This document shows positions 37,584 to 52,000 of a stretch of 64,000 bases of DNA, piece after piece. A program made the translations under genes and the position numbers. Below the pieces are notes generated by a model. The model saw only the letters and a list, made by a program, of their open reading frames with translations, was not told where the DNA came from and searched no databases. Origin of the DNA: Albifimbria verrucaria (lineage: Eukaryota > Ascomycota > Sordariomycetes > Hypocreales > Stachybotryaceae); assembly GCA_020081605.1 (NCBI GenBank), contig JAHREC010000007.1, positions 1,380,977 to 1,444,976 on the forward strand, written 5' to 3'. Position 1 is the stretch's first letter, and each line of letters begins with the position of its first letter.

Positions 37584-39393
37584 TATTATAAGATTAAGGC
37601 AACTTACTCCATAATATAGAGTAAGTAATCTATAAAGTAGACTATTTAATAATAATAATTCTCTAGAATTAACTTAAAAGCTTATAAATAAAATACTAAG
37701 CCTATAAGCTTTAATTCTATAATATAAATATATATATCTTAGAATATATTTTAGATTACTTTTATTGAAATACCTTTATATAGTAAATATTACACTAATT
37801 CTAAACGTTTTAGTTTTTTTAAAAAAGATTTATACTATTAAAATATAATACAAATATAAATAATAATAAATTAAGAAGGATTATATTTTAAAATAAAAGT
37901 ATAATTAGTTTTTAAATATATATATTTAATATATTAATTATAAGTTATATATATATTCTAATTAATAGTTAAATATAGAAACTTATATTAAGAATTTATT
38001 AATATATTATATAATTAATAATATTATTTTTATTATTTTTATATTATTAATTCTTATTAAATTAAAATAAATATAAAAATTATTTAAATCTTATTATTAA
38101 TATTTTTTAAAAGTAATAATATATTATAATTTTATTAATTAATAATATTAATTATTAAATTAAAATCAAAATTATTTTATATTAAAAATATATTATTCTT
38201 TTTAAAAATATCAATATTAAGGTTTATAATATTTATATATTTACTTTAATTTATTAAAAGTCTATAATTTAAAAAATAAGAAAAAATAATATTTTTTTAT
38301 ATTTAATTAAAAAACTTTTAATAATAATTAATTTTTATAAATATTAAAATTTTAAAAATATAAAAAAACTTATAAATTTAATAATATTAAAAAATAATAA
38401 ATTTTTATATTTAAATTTTTTAAATAAAATAATTATAAATTATTAAATAATTATTTACTTTTTATTTCTTATATTTTAATTTTATATTTTAATTTTATAT
38501 TTTAATTTTATATTTTAATTTTATATTTTAATTCTATATTTTAATTTTATATTTTAATTCTATATTTTAATTATAAAAAATAAATAATTTTAATAAAATT
38601 TATTACTTTTAAAATTATTTTTAATATTATTAAAAGGATTATATAATTTAAAATCAGAATATAAATATTAAATAAATTTTAAATAAAATATCAAAAAAAT
38701 ACTTAAAGAAGATTTAATTTTTAATTTTAATTTTAACTTTTTAAATATTACTTTTTATATATATTTTAGTTTATAAAAAAGTTATATTTAAATAATAATA
38801 TAAAGAAATTTAAATAATTATATTAAAGTAAATATTATTAATAAAGTATATAAAAATAATTTAAATAATTAAATTTTGTTTTTTAAAATTTATTTATAAA
38901 AATAAATATTTTATTTATATATAATATTTAATAAATATTTATAGTTTTTAATATTATCTTTAATAAATAATTAAATTAAATATTAAATATATTTTTATTT
39001 TAAAAATCTAATTTAATTATTTAAATATATTAAAATAAATATAAAATAAAAATATATAAATTATTAAAGGATTTTTTAAAAAAAAACAATAATTTCTAAA
39101 ATTTAAATTTTTAAAATAATATACTTATTTTTATTATATAAAGATTTTTTTTTTAAAAACTTTTTATATTTATTATAAAATTAAAATAATTTACCTTATA
39201 GTATAGAATAAATAATCTATAGAGTAGATTATATAATATTATTAATCCCTAGACCTAGCTTAAATATATAGAAATAAAGCCTTAAGCTTATAAGGCTGAG
39301 TTTTATAATATAAATATAGCTACCTTAGAATATATCTTATATTATCTCTATTTAACTCTCTCTATATAATAATTATTATAATATTTAAATTAT
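37584..39393 (+). mobile_element. Short LTR element: two direct LTRs around 1.4 kb
   Basis: LTR-like ends lie at 37,584-37,797 and 39,171-39,393 in the same orientation, both with the AACCTACTCTATAG-derived palindrome, the AAGCCTATAAGCTTTA block and the AATTATTATAATA end. The interior matches 46,236-48,000 of the long element and then jumps to the 3' LTR. It therefore looks like an internal deletion or non-autonomous form. No clear 5-bp target duplication was found. Confidence 0.55.
38470..38573. repeat. 13-bp AT minisatellite
   Basis: About eight tandem copies of TATATTTTAATTT, two of them with a final C in place of T, inside the short LTR element. Confidence 0.8.
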
Positions 39394-39599
39394 AATTTTA
39401 TAAATTAATATATATTTATAAAATTATCTATTAAATTTATTTATTATATTAATATATTAAAATTAAAAATTTATAATCCTTTTAAGTTAATTTTTTAATT
39501 AATAATTCTTATATAAATAATTTATTAATATTAAATTAATTTAAAAATAAATTAATCTTTTTATATATTAATATATTATTATTAATTTTTTATATTTTT

Positions 39600-40920
39600 A
39601 TTTTTATTTTTATTATTATATATAGAAAATTAAATATAAAATTATTAATTATTAAATAATAAACATATATATATATTATTATTATTATTAAATATATAAT
39701 TTATAATATATATATATATATCTTTATATATTTTAAATTTAATAATATATAAAGCTTTTAAATTATTAAAAATTAAATAATACTTAATATTAATATTAAT
39801 AAAATTCATAAAATTATATAATAAGATATTTATTATTATATTTTTATATTATAAATATTATTTAATATTTTAGTTTTCTTTATTATAATTATTAAATCTT
39901 TTTTAAATTTATTAAATTTATATTTTATTATTTTTATAAAATAAATCAAAATTTTATTTTATTATGCTTTTTATTCATTATAATAAATTCTTTTATATTT
40001 ATATATAATTTATTTTTAATATATAATATATTTTTATAAAAGAATTATATATTTTTAAATTTTAATAGAACATTATTATAATTATATATCTTAATTTAAT
40101 TTAAAATATTTTATATTAAGCTTTTATTTTATATAGAATTTATAATTTTAAATATTTAATATAAAAATATTATTAAATTAATTATAATAAATTTTAATTT
40201 TATATAATCTTTTTAAATTATTTATATTTTTATTATATTTATATTATATATTAATTTAATTTTTTATTTATTTTATTTAGGGTAATTTTTTATATTATTT
40301 TTAATAAGAATTATTATAGTTAATAATAAATTAAAGTATTAATAGGATATTAATAAAACTTTATTTAATATATTTTAATAATTAATATATTTTATTTTAT
40401 TAAATTAATTTATTTTTTAAAATTAATTTTTAATATTATTTATATATTATTTATTTTAAATATAATATTAATAAAACTTTATTTTAAAATAAATTCTTTA
40501 TATTTATTTATAATTCTAATATATTTATTAATATATTTATTATATATTTTAAATATTATACTTTATTATATAGAATATATTTATAATTTTAAATTATAAA
40601 TTAAAATTATATAATAAATAAAAACCTTAATTTAAATATATTTATTTATAATATAGCTTTAATTTTTATTAATATTAAAATATTTATTCTTTAATATAGT
40701 TTATAGTTTAAATTTTATTAAAAAAAGAATTATATTTATAATATTATAATAATATTAATAAGTATAATTCTATTTAAAGATTTAGTATAACCTTATATTC
40801 AGGCTATAATAAGCCTTTAAATAAGATTATTAATTTATAGCTCTTTAATATTATATAAAATAAACTCCCTGAAATAAAAAAGAATAATAGTTAAAACTTT
40901 TCTTATATTAATTATTATAA
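39600..40920 (+). mobile_element. Partial copy of the Fot1/Pogo-like element interior
   Basis: The segment 40,619-40,915 is a direct, diverged copy of 44,475-44,735 (AATAAAAACCTTA, then TATAATATAGCTTTAAT, then AATATTATATAAAATAAACTCCCT). The area 40,020-40,200 resembles 43,910-44,110. No terminal repeats were found, so the limits are approximate. Confidence 0.4.
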
Positions 40921-43390
40921 GCTATTAAAGATAGTATAATAGAATATTTAATATAAGTTTATATATTATATAATCCTAAAAGACTTTTTATTTTTTTATT
41001 CTTTATTTTATTTTTTATTTCTTTTTATTAAATAAATTAGCTTTTTTATTTTTAAGTATATATTATAAATATAATGACTTTATAATATTTTATATTTTTA
41101 TATTTAATACTTAAATAATAAATAAGTTTCTCTTTTAATTTCTTTTTATATATTCTTTATTTATATATAAAATTAATTTAATTTTATAATAGCTTTATAT
41201 TTATTTTTATATTATCTTAATTATCGATATATATTAACTATGTTAATATCTTTTAAATAGTTAATAATCTAGCTTTTTCTTCCTTTTTATTTTTAATAGT
41301 TTTTCATATTAAGAAATACCTTATTAATCTTTTTACCCTAAATATATTTTCCAGATATTTTCTTAGAAAAAGTAAAAAAATAAATAAAGTAAAATGTTTA
41401 AAAATATATAAGTATATTATATATATATAAAACTTAAAATATAAAGCTTTATTAATTTATTTTATAATTAATTATGTATATATTATTCCTAATATAGTAT
41501 TATCTTATTTAATTATTTCTAATAGCTTTAATTATTATTAATTATATAATTTATATTTATATATATATAATCTATATTTTAATAAATATAAAAAGAAATA
41601 TAATATATATAAAATACTTTTAATGATAATATATAGTATTAACTTTTTATTATTATTTATTATATTATTATAGCTTTAATTAACAAGGTCTAAAATTATT
41701 TTTAAAAAACATATTATTAAGTTCTTAGCATAATTTTAATTCTAAGATAATATAGATTTATTATCTTTAAATTTCTAATATAATAATTATAGTATTTTTA
41801 AGAAATAATAATATATTTAATGTTTAAGGTTAAATCTAATTAATTTATTATTATTAAATATATATTAATTATAATAAATAATTATAATATAGCGAAACTA
41901 TTATATTCTCTTTAAGGAGATACATAATTTAAATAAAACTTTAATAAATATAATTAAAGATTCAAAAGCTATTAAAACTTTTTTAAAAAATATAATAAAA
42001 AATATATTTTATTATAATTATAGTATATATAATTTCATAATATTATTATTCTTAAAAGCCTAAAATTATTTAATTTTTCAAAAATTTAATATAAAAATAT
42101 TATTTATTATATAAATTTATTTTAATATTATTATAGTTTTATTATTCTTTTATTTATTTTCTTATTATAATAATATATTATAATTTTTTAATTATAATAT
42201 TTTTATTATAAATAGTAAAAAATAAATAATAAAATTAAATATATATATATATATTAAGCTTAATATTAATAATTAATTTATTTATTATAATAAGATTATA
42301 ATTTAATTCTTTTAGTAAAATTAAATTATTTTAAATAATCTTTTAAAATAGCCTATAAATAATTAATTTATCTTTATTAAAATATAAAAAGTTTTATTAA
42401 CTTGAATATAGATTTATAATATTTTTAGAATAATTATATATATATATATTTATAAGAATAAATAATAAATAAAAATATATATTATATATTTATATTTTTT
42501 AAAATAATACTAAAATATTATTATTTTTAGAACTTTTTATTAAGAAAGGAATTTTTATAGTTTAATTCTTTTTATATTTATTTATATAAAATATAATTTT
42601 TATATTTTTATAAATTTTTATATAGCTAAAAAGCTTGAATAATTAAAAATTTTAATATATATTAATTATTTTAATTATATTATAAAATATTATAGAGTCT
42701 AGGATAGTTAGGTAGAAGAAGATAGTATTAATATATTTCAAAACTTTAATTTATTAAACCTTATTATATAAAATCAGTAAACTATTAATTATAGAATAGT
42801 ATTTCTATAAGATTATATAATATAATAACCTAAGATACTCTACCTTTACTTTTTCTATAGTAACTATCCTTTATCTTTAAATAATTAATCCTTAAATATT
42901 TAGCTAATAATAAAGTTATATTATTATAATAATTGAAGGTATTTTAATAATTAATAAAAATCTAAGAATCTTTAATAAAAAATATATTTTATTATATATA
43001 TATATATATACACTATATATATAATACATAATATAGCTTAATAATAATAATTATATTTAACACTAATAAAATATATATATTTTATTCTCTCCTAGCTTTC
43101 TTAGTTTTTTATTTTTTTATTTTATAGAATTATTATATATTATTTATAAATAATCTTGTTTTTTATACTTTAAATAAATTATTATTCTCTTTATTATTAT
43201 TTTCTTTTATTTATATTCTTAATTTTTATAGCTATATCTCCTAAGAATAATATTTATACTATTCATTATATTATATATATATATATATTATAGTATATAT
43301 ATTATTTTTATATCATTATAAAGAAAAAATAACTATAACTTAAACAAAAAAAATAATCAAAACCTTAATAATAATATTAGAATTCTAATA

Positions 43391-45594
43391 CTAATAATCC
43401 CATAACCGCCTACCCCTATAACCGCCTACTTAAGCAATAATAATAATTTTAACTTTATAATATACATATTTATTTAAAAATAATATTATTATAATAAGAA
43501 ATAGTATTTATACTTTAAAATAATAATCTAGCTATTCTTAAGATTTAATTCTTAGTTTAGTTTTTATAAAATTATATAGATAATATATTTAAAGTTATTT
43601 ATATAATAAGATAGCTAAGAAAGCTATTCCTTAAGCTTATTATTATTCTTAGGTATATATTATTTAGTTTATAGCCTAATTATTTATCCCTTAAGAATAT
43701 GAAACCTTATAAAATTAATTAATAAATAATTTATTTTAATAATTACTTTTATTAATAATTTAATATTTAATAAGTAGATTCTTATTTTCTTAAACCTAGC
43801 TTAAATATTTATAAATAATATAGTTTTATTATAAGCTATAGTATAAATTATAATAAGCTATTATTTTTGTATAAAAATATTAGTTTTAAATAATATATAG
43901 ATTAGTATTTTTTATAAAAATATATTTTTAATAAAGAAAAATAATAATATATAATAACTTTAATAAAAAATAAATAAATTATATTTTATTAAACTATATC
44001 TTAAAATAAAAGTTTTCATATATTTATACTAAGAAACTATTTAAGATTAAAATATATTATATTAATAGCTTTTTAAATATTATTTTTAATATAGAAACTT
44101 TTTTAATTAAATTAATATAATTTTTTTATTTATTATAATCTTAAAAGAATAATTTAATAAGAAGTATTATTCTTATAGATTCTTTTTATTATAATAATAA
44201 TAGAATAAATAGCTTATTCTATAGTATTTTTATATTTAATAATAATAGCCTAGATATAAGAATTATTCTTAAATATATTTAAGAAATAATATAAATAGTT
44301 TTTAATAATTTCTTTAATATTAATTTTATTCTTATATATATTTATTTAATCTATATTATAAATCTAGCTTAATAAAATACCTTATTTATTATTTTTTATA
44401 TACTTTAAATAATATATTTTACTATATATAATATATTTATAATCTTAAGCTATAAGAAAAAGCTATATAATAAATAAAAACCTTAGCCTAAGTAAATTTA
44501 TCTATAATATAGTTTCAATCTATACCTATATTAAGATCTTTATTTTAAATATAGTTTATAGCCTAAACTATACTAAAAAAACTATATTTATAATATTATA
44601 TTAATATTAATAAATATAGCTTTATCTAAAGGTCTACTATAGTATTAATATAGGGCTATAGTAAGCCCTTAAGCAAGACTATTAGTTTATAGCCTTTTAA
44701 TATTATATAAAATAGGCTCCCTAAGGTAAAGAGGGATAATAACTATAATAATAGCTATACTAGCTATTAATAAGGATAATAGTTATTATACTGGCTATTA
44801 ATGGCTACTAAGGGTAGAATAATAGGGTGCCTAATGTGGACCTGTGTGCTATATAATCTCGAGAGGCCCCTTGCCTTTTCCCTTTTTCTTCTTCCTTATA
44901 ACCCTATCGTTAAGTGAGTAAGCCCCTCTGCTTGCGGGCGTACTTCGTGGGCGCGATGGCCCCGTGGCGCTTCCGCCCTTATATTCAGGCTGCTGACTGG
45001 TTAATAAAATACCTTATTTATAAATAATTATTGATAAAAGTTAATAATATTATTTAATCTTTTTATAATTATTTAAATATTTTTATTAGCCTTAATATAT
45101 TTTATAGAAAGTATCTTAACCTTTTTATTCTATTAAAAGAAGTAATTTAATTAATTTAATTTAATAATTCTATTATTATTATTATATCTATAAATATAGC
45201 TTATAAAACTTATAATACTATACTCTATAGGGCCCTAGTTAATATTATCCTTATCTATAATCTAATTTATTATTAATTTCTCTTAAATATTAAATATTAT
45301 TTAATTATATAATTTAGCTTATTATATTATTATTAAGCCTTAAATTCGATTATATAATATTATATATAGAATTTAATATAGCTTTATAACCTTATAAATT
45401 AAATAACCTTCCTATACTTTAATAATATTATTATTTAATTAAGCCTTATAAGTAGTTATTAATCTTATTATAATAAAGATTTAACTTTTTAGGTAAAATT
45501 TAAAGGAATTATAGCTAAGTTATTATAGAGGGATTTTTAATGCGTTGTATTTTTAGTGGGCAGTTACAGGGGTGGGTAGTTATAGGGTTGCTGA
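43391..45594 (+). mobile_element. 2.2-kb Fot1/Pogo-like (Tc1/mariner) element, RIP-degraded, TA-flanked
   Basis: Terminal inverted repeats of about 40 bp. Left: CTAATAATCCCATAACCGCC followed by TACCCCTATAACCGCCTACT. Right end read inward: TCAGCAACCCTATAACTACC followed by CACCCCTGTAACTGCCCACT. Differences between the two are almost all transitions. TA flanks both ends (43,389-43,390 and 45,595-45,596). Repeated ACCC-TAACCGCC blocks in the termini, a TA target and a length of about 2 kb fit the fungal Fot1/Pogo branch. No transposase frame survives. A GC-normal island lies inside it at 44,800-45,000. Confidence 0.65.
44369..45021. repeat. 21-bp direct repeats flanking a 0.6-kb stretch with a GC island
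   Basis: The 21 bases TTAATAAAATACCTTATTTA plus T occur identically at 44,369-44,389 and 45,001-45,021. The right part of the intervening DNA, about 44,800-45,000, has ordinary GC (CGAGAGGCCCCTTGCC, GCGTACTTCGTGGGCGCG). The layout could be a later insertion with target duplication, or a local duplication. About 260 bp of the left part also resembles 40,619-40,915. Confidence 0.5.
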
Positions 45595-45717
45595 TATTAT
45601 ATAATATTATAAATATTTTATTTATTAAATATAATTAATATTATAATTATAATAATATTTATATTTATAAAAGATTCTTTATTCTATTTTTTTATATAAA
45701 TTTATTTAATATTTATA

Positions 45718-46009
45718 AGAAGTAATAAGTATATTATAGTGTTTTATTAGGTGTATTATAATTACTAGGTGTACTATAAATTTCACTAATAAAACACCTC
45801 TTCTAGCTATTTTAGAAAAGGAGGAAATTAACCCCTATAAGTAGATAAATATTTGAAAAATCAATATAAAATCTAATAAAATAGCTATTAAAAAGGAAAA
45901 GTTAAATACTATAGTATTTTTAATAAATATATTATAAAGCATTTTAATTTTAATTTTTATAATTCTATTAAAGATTTATAATAAATTAAAATAAATAAGT
46001 ATTTATAAT
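45718..46009 (-). mobile_element. Mutator-like MITE, first part, interrupted by an LTR retrotransposon
   Basis: Starts with AGAAGTAATAAGTATATTATAG and follows the reverse complement of the intact copy's right half to AAGTATTTATAAT, where the LTR begins. The other part resumes at 53,234. The two parts sum to the length of the intact 544-bp copy within a few bases. Confidence 0.8.
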
Positions 46010-49000
46010 TATTATAAAATTAAGGTAACCTACCCTATAGTATAGAGTAAGTAACCTGCAGAGCAGGTTATATAATATTAATAATCCCTTAGAATTAGTT
46101 TAAAGGCTTATAAGCAAAGCCCTAAGCCTATAAGCTTTAGTCTTATAATATAAATATAACTATCTTAAAATATATTTTATATTATCTTTATTTAACTCTT
46201 ATTATATAATAATTATTATAATAATTCTAAAGTTTTTATTTATTCTTTATTATTTAAAAATAATAATATTAAAATATAATTAAAATATTAATAATAATAA
46301 ATTAATAAAAACTATTTTTTAATTAAAAATATATTTATTTTTTTAATATATATATTTAATAAATTAATAATATATAATATATATATTTTAATTATTATTT
46401 AAATATAAAAATTTATATTAATAATTTAATAATATTTTATATAATTAAAAATCTTATAAAACCTTTAAAAAAATAACTTTTTATTATAAAAATTAAAATT
46501 AAAATATAAATATTTAATAATTAAATTTATATTAAAATAATTATATATTTTATTTTTATTAATTAATAATAATAAAAATAAAATTAAAATTAAAAATATT
46601 TTTTATTTAAAATATATTATTATTCTTAAAAAATATAATAATTAATTTAAAAACTTAAAATATATTTTTTAAAGAATTAAATATTAATATAAAAAAATTA
46701 TAAAATTTTTTTTATAATAAATTATATAAATTATATAAATTATATAAATTATATAAATTATATAAATTATATAAATTATATAAATTATATAAATTATATA
46801 AATTATATAAATTATATAAATTATATAAATTATATAAATTATATAAATTATATAAATTATATAAATTATATAAATTATAATTATAAAATAAAATAAAATT
46901 AATATTAAAATAAATAATTAAAAATTTAAAATTTAAAATAATTAAAATAAATTTAAAAATAAATTATAAAATTTATATTATTTAAAAATTAAAAAATATT
47001 AAATAAAAAAATTTAATTTTTATAGAATTTTTATATTTATTTTAATTTATTAAAAAAATATAATTTTAAGAATAATAAAAATAAAAAATTTATTCTTTTT
47101 ATATTAAATTAAAAATTTTTTTAAAAATTTAAAAAAATTATAATTTTAATTTTATAATATTAAAAAATAATAAAATTTTAAAAATAAATATAATTTATTA
47201 AATAAAAAATAAAATTTATATTTAAGTTTTTTTAATAAAATATAAATAAATTATTTAATTATTATTTATTTTTTTAATTTTAATATAAAATTAAAAAATA
47301 ATTTATATTTTAATTTTAAAAATATATAATTTTAATAAAATTAAATATTTTTATTATTATAAAAAAGCTATATAATTTAATATTATAAAATAATTATTAA
47401 ATAAATTAAGAATAATATATTATAAAAATATTAAATAATTAATTAATAATTAAAAAAATAATTTTATTTTTAATTTTAAAATTAATATAAAGAATTTTAT
47501 TTTATATATTTATTTAAATTTAAATTTAAAATTAAATTAATATAATAATATAAATAAATCTTAATAATTATATTAAAATAAATATTATTAATAAAAGATT
47601 TTTAAAAAATAAAAATTTAAATAATTAATTATTATTTTTTTAAAATTAATTAATATAAATAATTTTTTATTTATATATATAATATTTAATAAATATTTAT
47701 AATTTTTATAAATAATAAAATTAAAATTAAAAAAATTAAATATTTATATATAAATATTAATAAAAATTTAAGATTAAAAAGAATTTTAATATTATTTTTA
47801 ATAATTATTTTAATTAAATATTAAATTTATTTTAATTTTTAAAATTAAATTTAATAATTTAAATATTTAAAAATAAATATTAAATTAAAAAACCTTAATA
47901 TTTTTATTATTTTATATAAAAATATATAATAATTTATATAATTTAAGATTAAAAAATTATATTTATTTTTTTAAATAAAAAGTTTTTATTAATTAATATT
48001 TTATTTTATTTTTAGAATTTTAAGTTTATAAAAATATATTTATTTTTAAAAATATAAATATTTTATTTAAATATAAAATAATAAATTATATTATTAACTT
48101 ATAAAAAAAATAATTATTTTATAAATTAATATATTTTTATTTTAAAATAAATTATAAAAATTATAAAAATATTTAAATAAATAATTAATTAAGGATTTTA
48201 TTTATTTTTTAAAAAACTATATAATAATATTTATTTTATTTATATTAAAAAAATAATAATTTATATTTTTATATAAATTATTATAATTTTAATAATATTA
48301 TTTAAAAAATTATTATTTATTATTTTTAATTATAAAAATTTTAAATTATAATTAAAATTATAATTAATTTATAAAAATTAATATTAAAAATATATAATAT
48401 TAAATTTAAATTATAAAAATTATTAATATAAAATAATATTTTATATTTAATATAATTATTATAAATATTTAATAATATTTTTTAAATTTATAAATATATT
48501 TATAAGTTTTTAAATATATATATATTAAATATTTAATAAATTATTTATTATTATTTATATAATATATTTTAATAATATATTTATTTTTTAAAAAATTAAA
48601 AAATATATATTATTTATATTAAAAAATCCTAAAATAATTTAAAAAATTAAATTTTTTATAAAATTTAAAAAATATTTTTTTATTAAAATTTTTAAAATTT
48701 TTAAATTTTATTTTTTAAATAAAAAATAATAATAAATTTTAATTAAATAAATATAATTTAAAATTAAAAAAGCTTATTAATTATTATAAAATTTAAATAT
48801 TATTAAGATTTTATAATTTTTATTAAAAATTTATATAAAAATATATTAATATTATAATATTTTTATATTTTTATTTAAAAATAATAAAAATAAAAAAATA
48901 AATATTTTAATATTAAATATAAAAAAATAATAAAATTATTAATTTATTAATATATTCTGAAAAATATTATTATTATAATATTTTAATATTTTATAAATAA

Positions 49001-52000
49001 TAAAGCTTAAAATTAATATTTTAAATTTTATTATAATTAAAATATTATATTCATTTAATAATAAATAAATAAAATAATATATATTTTTTATATTTTATAA
49101 TTTTATTATTAAATATTATATAAAAAAATTAAATTTAATTAATATAATATTAAAAAAATTTAAATTATATAAATAAAATATTATTTATTTAAAATTTATT
49201 ATTAAAATTATAAAATAAAATAAAATAAATATAAAGAATTTTTAAAAAAAAATATAAATAAAATTTATAAAAATAAAATATTATTAATAATTAAATTATA
49301 AATTATTATAAATAAAAAAGCTTAAATAAAAAAAATTTATATTAAATTAAATATTATTATTTAAAATAATAAAATTTAAAATTTATTAAAATTTAATTAA
49401 TAATAAAAATTATTAAAATTAAAATATAAAATAATTTTTTAAAAAATATATTAATTATAAATAATTATTTATATAATTAAAAAAATTAAAAACTTTTTAT
49501 TAAAAATAATTTATAATTTAAATTTAAATTTAAATTTAATTAAATTAATTATAGAAATTTAAAATAAAAATATAAAAATTTAAAGAATATAAATAAATAA
49601 TATATAAATAAAATTAAAATAAATTTTTTTTTAATTAATAAATTAATTTAAGCTTATTAAATATAAAAATTAGGTTTATATATTAATTAAATTTAATATT
49701 AAATAAAAATTATTATAATTATTTTATAATAATTTTATAATAATATATTAATAAAATATTTTAAATATATTTATATTATAAAGTATATTTAATAAAAATT
49801 TTATTAAAAATCTTTTTAAGAATATTATTAATTAAATAAAATCTTATATAATTTATTAAAAATAATAATAAAAAAATATTAATTTTATAAAATCTTTCTA
49901 TTATTATTTATATTTAAAAATTTATAATAAAAAATCTTAATAAATTTTATTATAAAATTATTAATATTTAAATAAAATAAATAAAAAATTAATATAATAT
50001 TAATAATTATAAATTAATATATTAAATATTCTTTTTTTTAAATAAATATAAATATTAATATAATAAAATTTATAAAATTATTTTATTATAAAATTAAATT
50101 ATATTTTAATATTTTAAAAGAAATTATTTTAAATAAAAATATTTTAATTTTTAATTAATTTTAAATATATTATATTATTATATATAAATTAAATCTAAAA
50201 TATTAATTATATTTTATTCTTAAATATATAAAAAAAAAAATTAAATATTAAAATATTATTTAAAATATTTTATAAATAATTTTAAAATAATTAATTATAA
50301 TTATTTTAAATTATAAAGTTTATATATAATAATATAATAAATATAATTATAATAATCTTTTTAAATAAAATATTAATAAACTATAGTCTTTTATTATAAA
50401 TATAAAAAATAATTAATAATAATTATTAAAAAAATTTAAATATAAAATATATAATTATTAAACTTTTTATTATATAATAAAAATTAAAAAGCTATTAATA
50501 AAAAATTAATAAAGGAATAATAAAATATTATAATCTTAAATATTAATCTTTAGCTTTAAAATAAAATAATTTAATTATATTATTTATAAAAACTTTAAAA
50601 TTTAAATAAAAAATATAAATTAATATTATATTATATTAAATTATTTTAAATTTTAAATTTTTAAGAATATAAATAGCTTATTTTATATTATTTAAAATCT
50701 ATAATTATATTTATAATATTTTTATATTATTTTATTAAAATTATAAATAAATAAAAAGATTTATTTAATTTAAAGTTTTATTAATATTAAATTTAAAAAG
50801 AATAAAAATAAATAAAAAATAAATAATTTTGAAAATAAAATAATCTTAATAAAAAAATTATTATTTAAAAAATAAAAAGCTAATTATTAAAATATAATAA
50901 ATAAATTTTAATTAATATTTAATTAATATTATAGCTTATTCTTAAATAAAATAAAATATTAATAAAAAAATATATTTAAATATTTAAATAAAATTAATAT
51001 AAAAATTAAATAATTATTTAATATATATATAATATAAATATAAATAATTTAAAAAATAATATAAAATAAATTTTAATTTTATTTATTTTAATAATAATTT
51101 TTATTAAATATTTAAAATTTTAAAATCTATATAAATTAAAAATTTAATAAAAAAATTTTTTTAAATTAATATTTATAAATATAATAATTTTTTATTAAAA
51201 TTAACAAATAAATAATATTTTTTATAAGAATATATTATTTATTAAAAATAAAATATATATATAAAAAAAGGATTTTATAAAAATAAAAAAATATTAAATA
51301 AAATAAAAATATTAATTTATTTTATAAAAATAATAAAGCTTAAACTTTTTAGCTTAATATAAATTTAATAAATATAATTAAAGAATTTAAGGTATAGAAT
51401 AATATTAATAAACTTTTAATAAATAAATTATTATATTATTTTTTTAATTTTATTAATATTAATATTAAAAACTATTAGTTTTTTTAAGCTTAAAAACTTT
51501 ATATATTAATAAAATAAAAATAAAAATATATAAAAATAAATATATAATCTTTTAAATAATAAGCTTATAATAAATAATATAAGCTATTTAAAAATTATTA
51601 ATTAAATATTAAAGAATATTTAAAATAATATTATTTTTAATATTTATTTTAATTTATTTTTTAAAGTTAATAATTTTATATTTATTTTTATAAATTAAAT
51701 TTAATATAATAAAAATATTAATAAGCTTAATAATAATAATAATAATATATTTATATATATTATTTAATAATATAATAATAATTTAAGTATTAATTTTTTT
51801 TTATATTATAATTAAGATTAAGGATAATAAAAATAAAAAAATAATAATAACCTTATATTATTATATAAAAAGAAATAAATTAATTTTTTAATTAAGTTAA
51901 AGTTAATAAATTATTAATAACATATATTCTTAATTTTAATAATATAATTTATAAAAAATATAAATTATTATATTTAATATATTAAATATAATAAATTAAT

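Noticed and set aside
40790..44990. Shared string CTTATATTCAGGCT at 40,797 and 44,982
   Set aside because: The flanks do not align around it, and the real homology of 40,619-40,915 is to 44,475-44,735, so the match looks like chance.
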